From Gammaproteobacteria bacterium (GTDB lineage: Bacteria; Pseudomonadota; Gammaproteobacteria; Arenicellales; Arenicellaceae), in NCBI GenBank assembly GCA_030426005.1, contig JAUHZM010000165.1:1-6851 (forward strand): a DNA stretch of 6,851 nucleotides. Reading direction: 5' to 3'. Positions 5,571-6,851 of the stretch are shown here, in pieces (positions within the stretch are counted from its first letter, which is position 1; each line of letters begins with the position of its first letter). Below the pieces are notes generated by a model. That model made no database searches. It saw only the letters and a list, made by a program, of their open reading frames with translations, and was not told where the DNA came from. The position numbers and the translations under genes were made by a program.

Positions 5571-6851
5571 ATGAATTTCCGACTCTACTCCATCGCAAAG
5601 GCCTGGACGCGCTTTGCGATTCTATTATTAATCGCGTGCTCTTTGTCTTTAAGCGCGCAAACCATCGATAACAGCCCTCAACCCTCACCTGGCACCTTAC
5701 TCATCGGGCCGGTTGATCCGGACGCCGGCCGTATGGCCACGATTGAATACTTGGGCGGCTATATCATCGCGATTCCTGAATCTCCCGGAAGCGAGTCTGG
5801 TGATCATCGGGTGGTAAAAGCCTGGGACTTTAGTAATTTAACTAATCCGGTGTCGGTAGCACCGATTAACCCCAGTGACAACGGTGGTGACTTCGGCGTC
5901 ACGCGCGGGCCGTTTTTGAGTCACGGTTCTATTCGGCGTGACAACGAAGTCTATATCGGTGGATATCCATTTGATGCGGTGCGTCTGAACGCTGACGGCT
6001 CATTGGAGCATGCACGCTGGTCAGGGCAATCTGCACCGAACTTGGTAGACCGGAACAACCAGCCTTTGAACGTTACTGCGCAGTGGTGGACTAAAGGCGG
6101 CATGATGCGCCCTTGGGCCTTGCTCGATAGTTGGTCGTACAACACAAATGCGCCGAATGAGACGCGATTATCGCTTGGCAATCGACTGCTGGCAGAGTGG
6201 AATGTTGCACAGGACTCTGGTGTTACCGGGTTTGGGAACTTTATTGGTAATTTGTTGATCTATTCGTCCGATCAGCGCAACACAGGTGTGGCCGTCTACG
6301 ATGCGTCAGATATCTACTTTGATGCACCGACCAACACGTGGAAGCCTCGTTTGCTGGATACCTTAAACACACCGTTGGACGAAGGTGGAATTGGCGGATA
6401 TTGGTCGGCGATCTCCGGACACTACATCGTGTTCGCGCGTCGCAGCCGAACCAGCGTGAACCCGAATTTCTTCGCTGGGATTCAGGTGGTCGACTTCTCA
6501 GACCCAACTAATCTGCGTCTTCAATGCAGTGTGCCATTGCACGAGCCAAACTCGAATCGACATTGGACACTGAGTAGCAGTCCGATGTATCTCGGCTTTA
6601 AAGATGAGTATGCGTTCACAGATAAGTACAAAGTGAATTTAGAAACCTGTGACGTTGAGTTGATTCTCGACATCACCCAAGGTCAAACGGGCGATTTGTG
6701 TTACAACAATCCACCGTGTCCTGCACGGGCGATTGATACCAGTCAATATTCGCGCTTGATTGGCAATCTCTGGTTTGCTGGTGGTTACCCGACCGTGGCG
6801 GATACCGATGGCATGTCGGTTTGGGTTAATGAATCGGCACCGGATACACGA
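5571..6851 (+). CDS. Exported protein with LVIVD-like beta-propeller repeats (3'-truncated)
   Basis: The frame stays open from the ATG at 5571 to the last base, giving 427 residues with no stop, so the gene continues to the right. The N-terminus is a signal peptide: basic residues R4, K10 and R14, then a hydrophobic stretch (15-22). Two cleavage readings are possible. One is signal peptidase I after A29 (SLSA/QT). The other is a lipobox LIAC at 20-23, which would make it a lipoprotein. At least two segments resemble LVIVD/propeller repeats, VVKAWDFSNLTNPVSVAP (81-98) and GIQVVDFSDPTNLRLQCSVP (303-322); a weaker one is GVAVYDASDIYFDAP (239-253). Aromatic and Asn/Asp/Gly-rich sequence between them fits beta structure outside the cytoplasm. 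Four cysteines (319, 360, 377, 383) could form disulfides. I do not recognise a specific family or catalytic motif, so no function is proposed. AAGGGA at 5555-5560 supports the start. It appears to begin its own transcription unit. Confidence 0.85.
   Translation, partial: MNFRLYSIAKAWTRFAILLLIACSLSLSAQTIDNSPQPSPGTLLIGPVDPDAGRMATIEYLGGYIIAIPESPGSESGDHRVVKAWDFSNLTNPVSVAPINPSDNGGDFGVTRGPFLSHGSIRRDNEVYIGGYPFDAVRLNADGSLEHARWSGQSAPNLVDRNNQPLNVTAQWWTKGGMMRPWALLDSWSYNTNAPNETRLSLGNRLLAEWNVAQDSGVTGFGNFIGNLLIYSSDQRNTGVAVYDASDIYFDAPTNTWKPRLLDTLNTPLDEGGIGGYWSAISGHYIVFARRSRTSVNPNFFAGIQVVDFSDPTNLRLQCSVPLHEPNSNRHWTLSSSPMYLGFKDEYAFTDKYKVNLETCDVELILDITQGQTGDLCYNNPPCPARAIDTSQYSRLIGNLWFAGGYPTVADTDGMSVWVNESAPDTR

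Overview
The window looks like chromosomal DNA of a free-living, probably marine, gammaproteobacterium. This is an inference from family resemblance: a DNA-3-methyladenine glycosylase I very close to the Escherichia coli enzyme, a transporter/PlsC fusion of a kind I associate with Gammaproteobacteria, and middling base composition. There is no rRNA, tRNA, insertion sequence, CRISPR array or phage gene. Seven protein genes are supported. The first is cut by the left edge and the last by the right edge.

Layout. Positions 1-1245 (+) hold the 3' part of a PEP mutase/isocitrate lyase superfamily gene. It is followed 18 nt later, in the same frame, by a short membrane protein resembling the wax-synthase/MBOAT acyltransferase core. 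These meet, tail to tail with a 1-nt gap, a two-gene minus-strand operon (2838 down to 1247): an FAD-dependent DAO-family oxidoreductase whose 3' end overlaps an MnmM (YtqB)-type tRNA methyltransferase. A 116-bp divergent intergenic region (2839-2954) separates this from a plus-strand pair: a 618-residue lysophospholipid-transporter/PlsC acyltransferase fusion and tag, overlapping by 4 nt. After a 178-bp gap, a gene for an exported protein with LVIVD-like repeats starts at 5571 and runs off the window.

How the genes work together. The minus-strand pair is the most interesting part. A DAO-family oxidoreductase next to MnmM suggests a split counterpart of the two-domain enzyme MnmC, converting cmnm5(s2)U34 to nm5(s2)U34 and then to mnm5(s2)U34 in tRNA. 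The methyltransferase assignment rests on strong motifs. The oxidoreductase role is inferred from neighbourhood and fold. The transporter/PlsC fusion probably salvages lysophospholipids at the inner membrane. Its coupling to tag links membrane and DNA repair only by position. The remaining genes are assigned to families, not to reactions.
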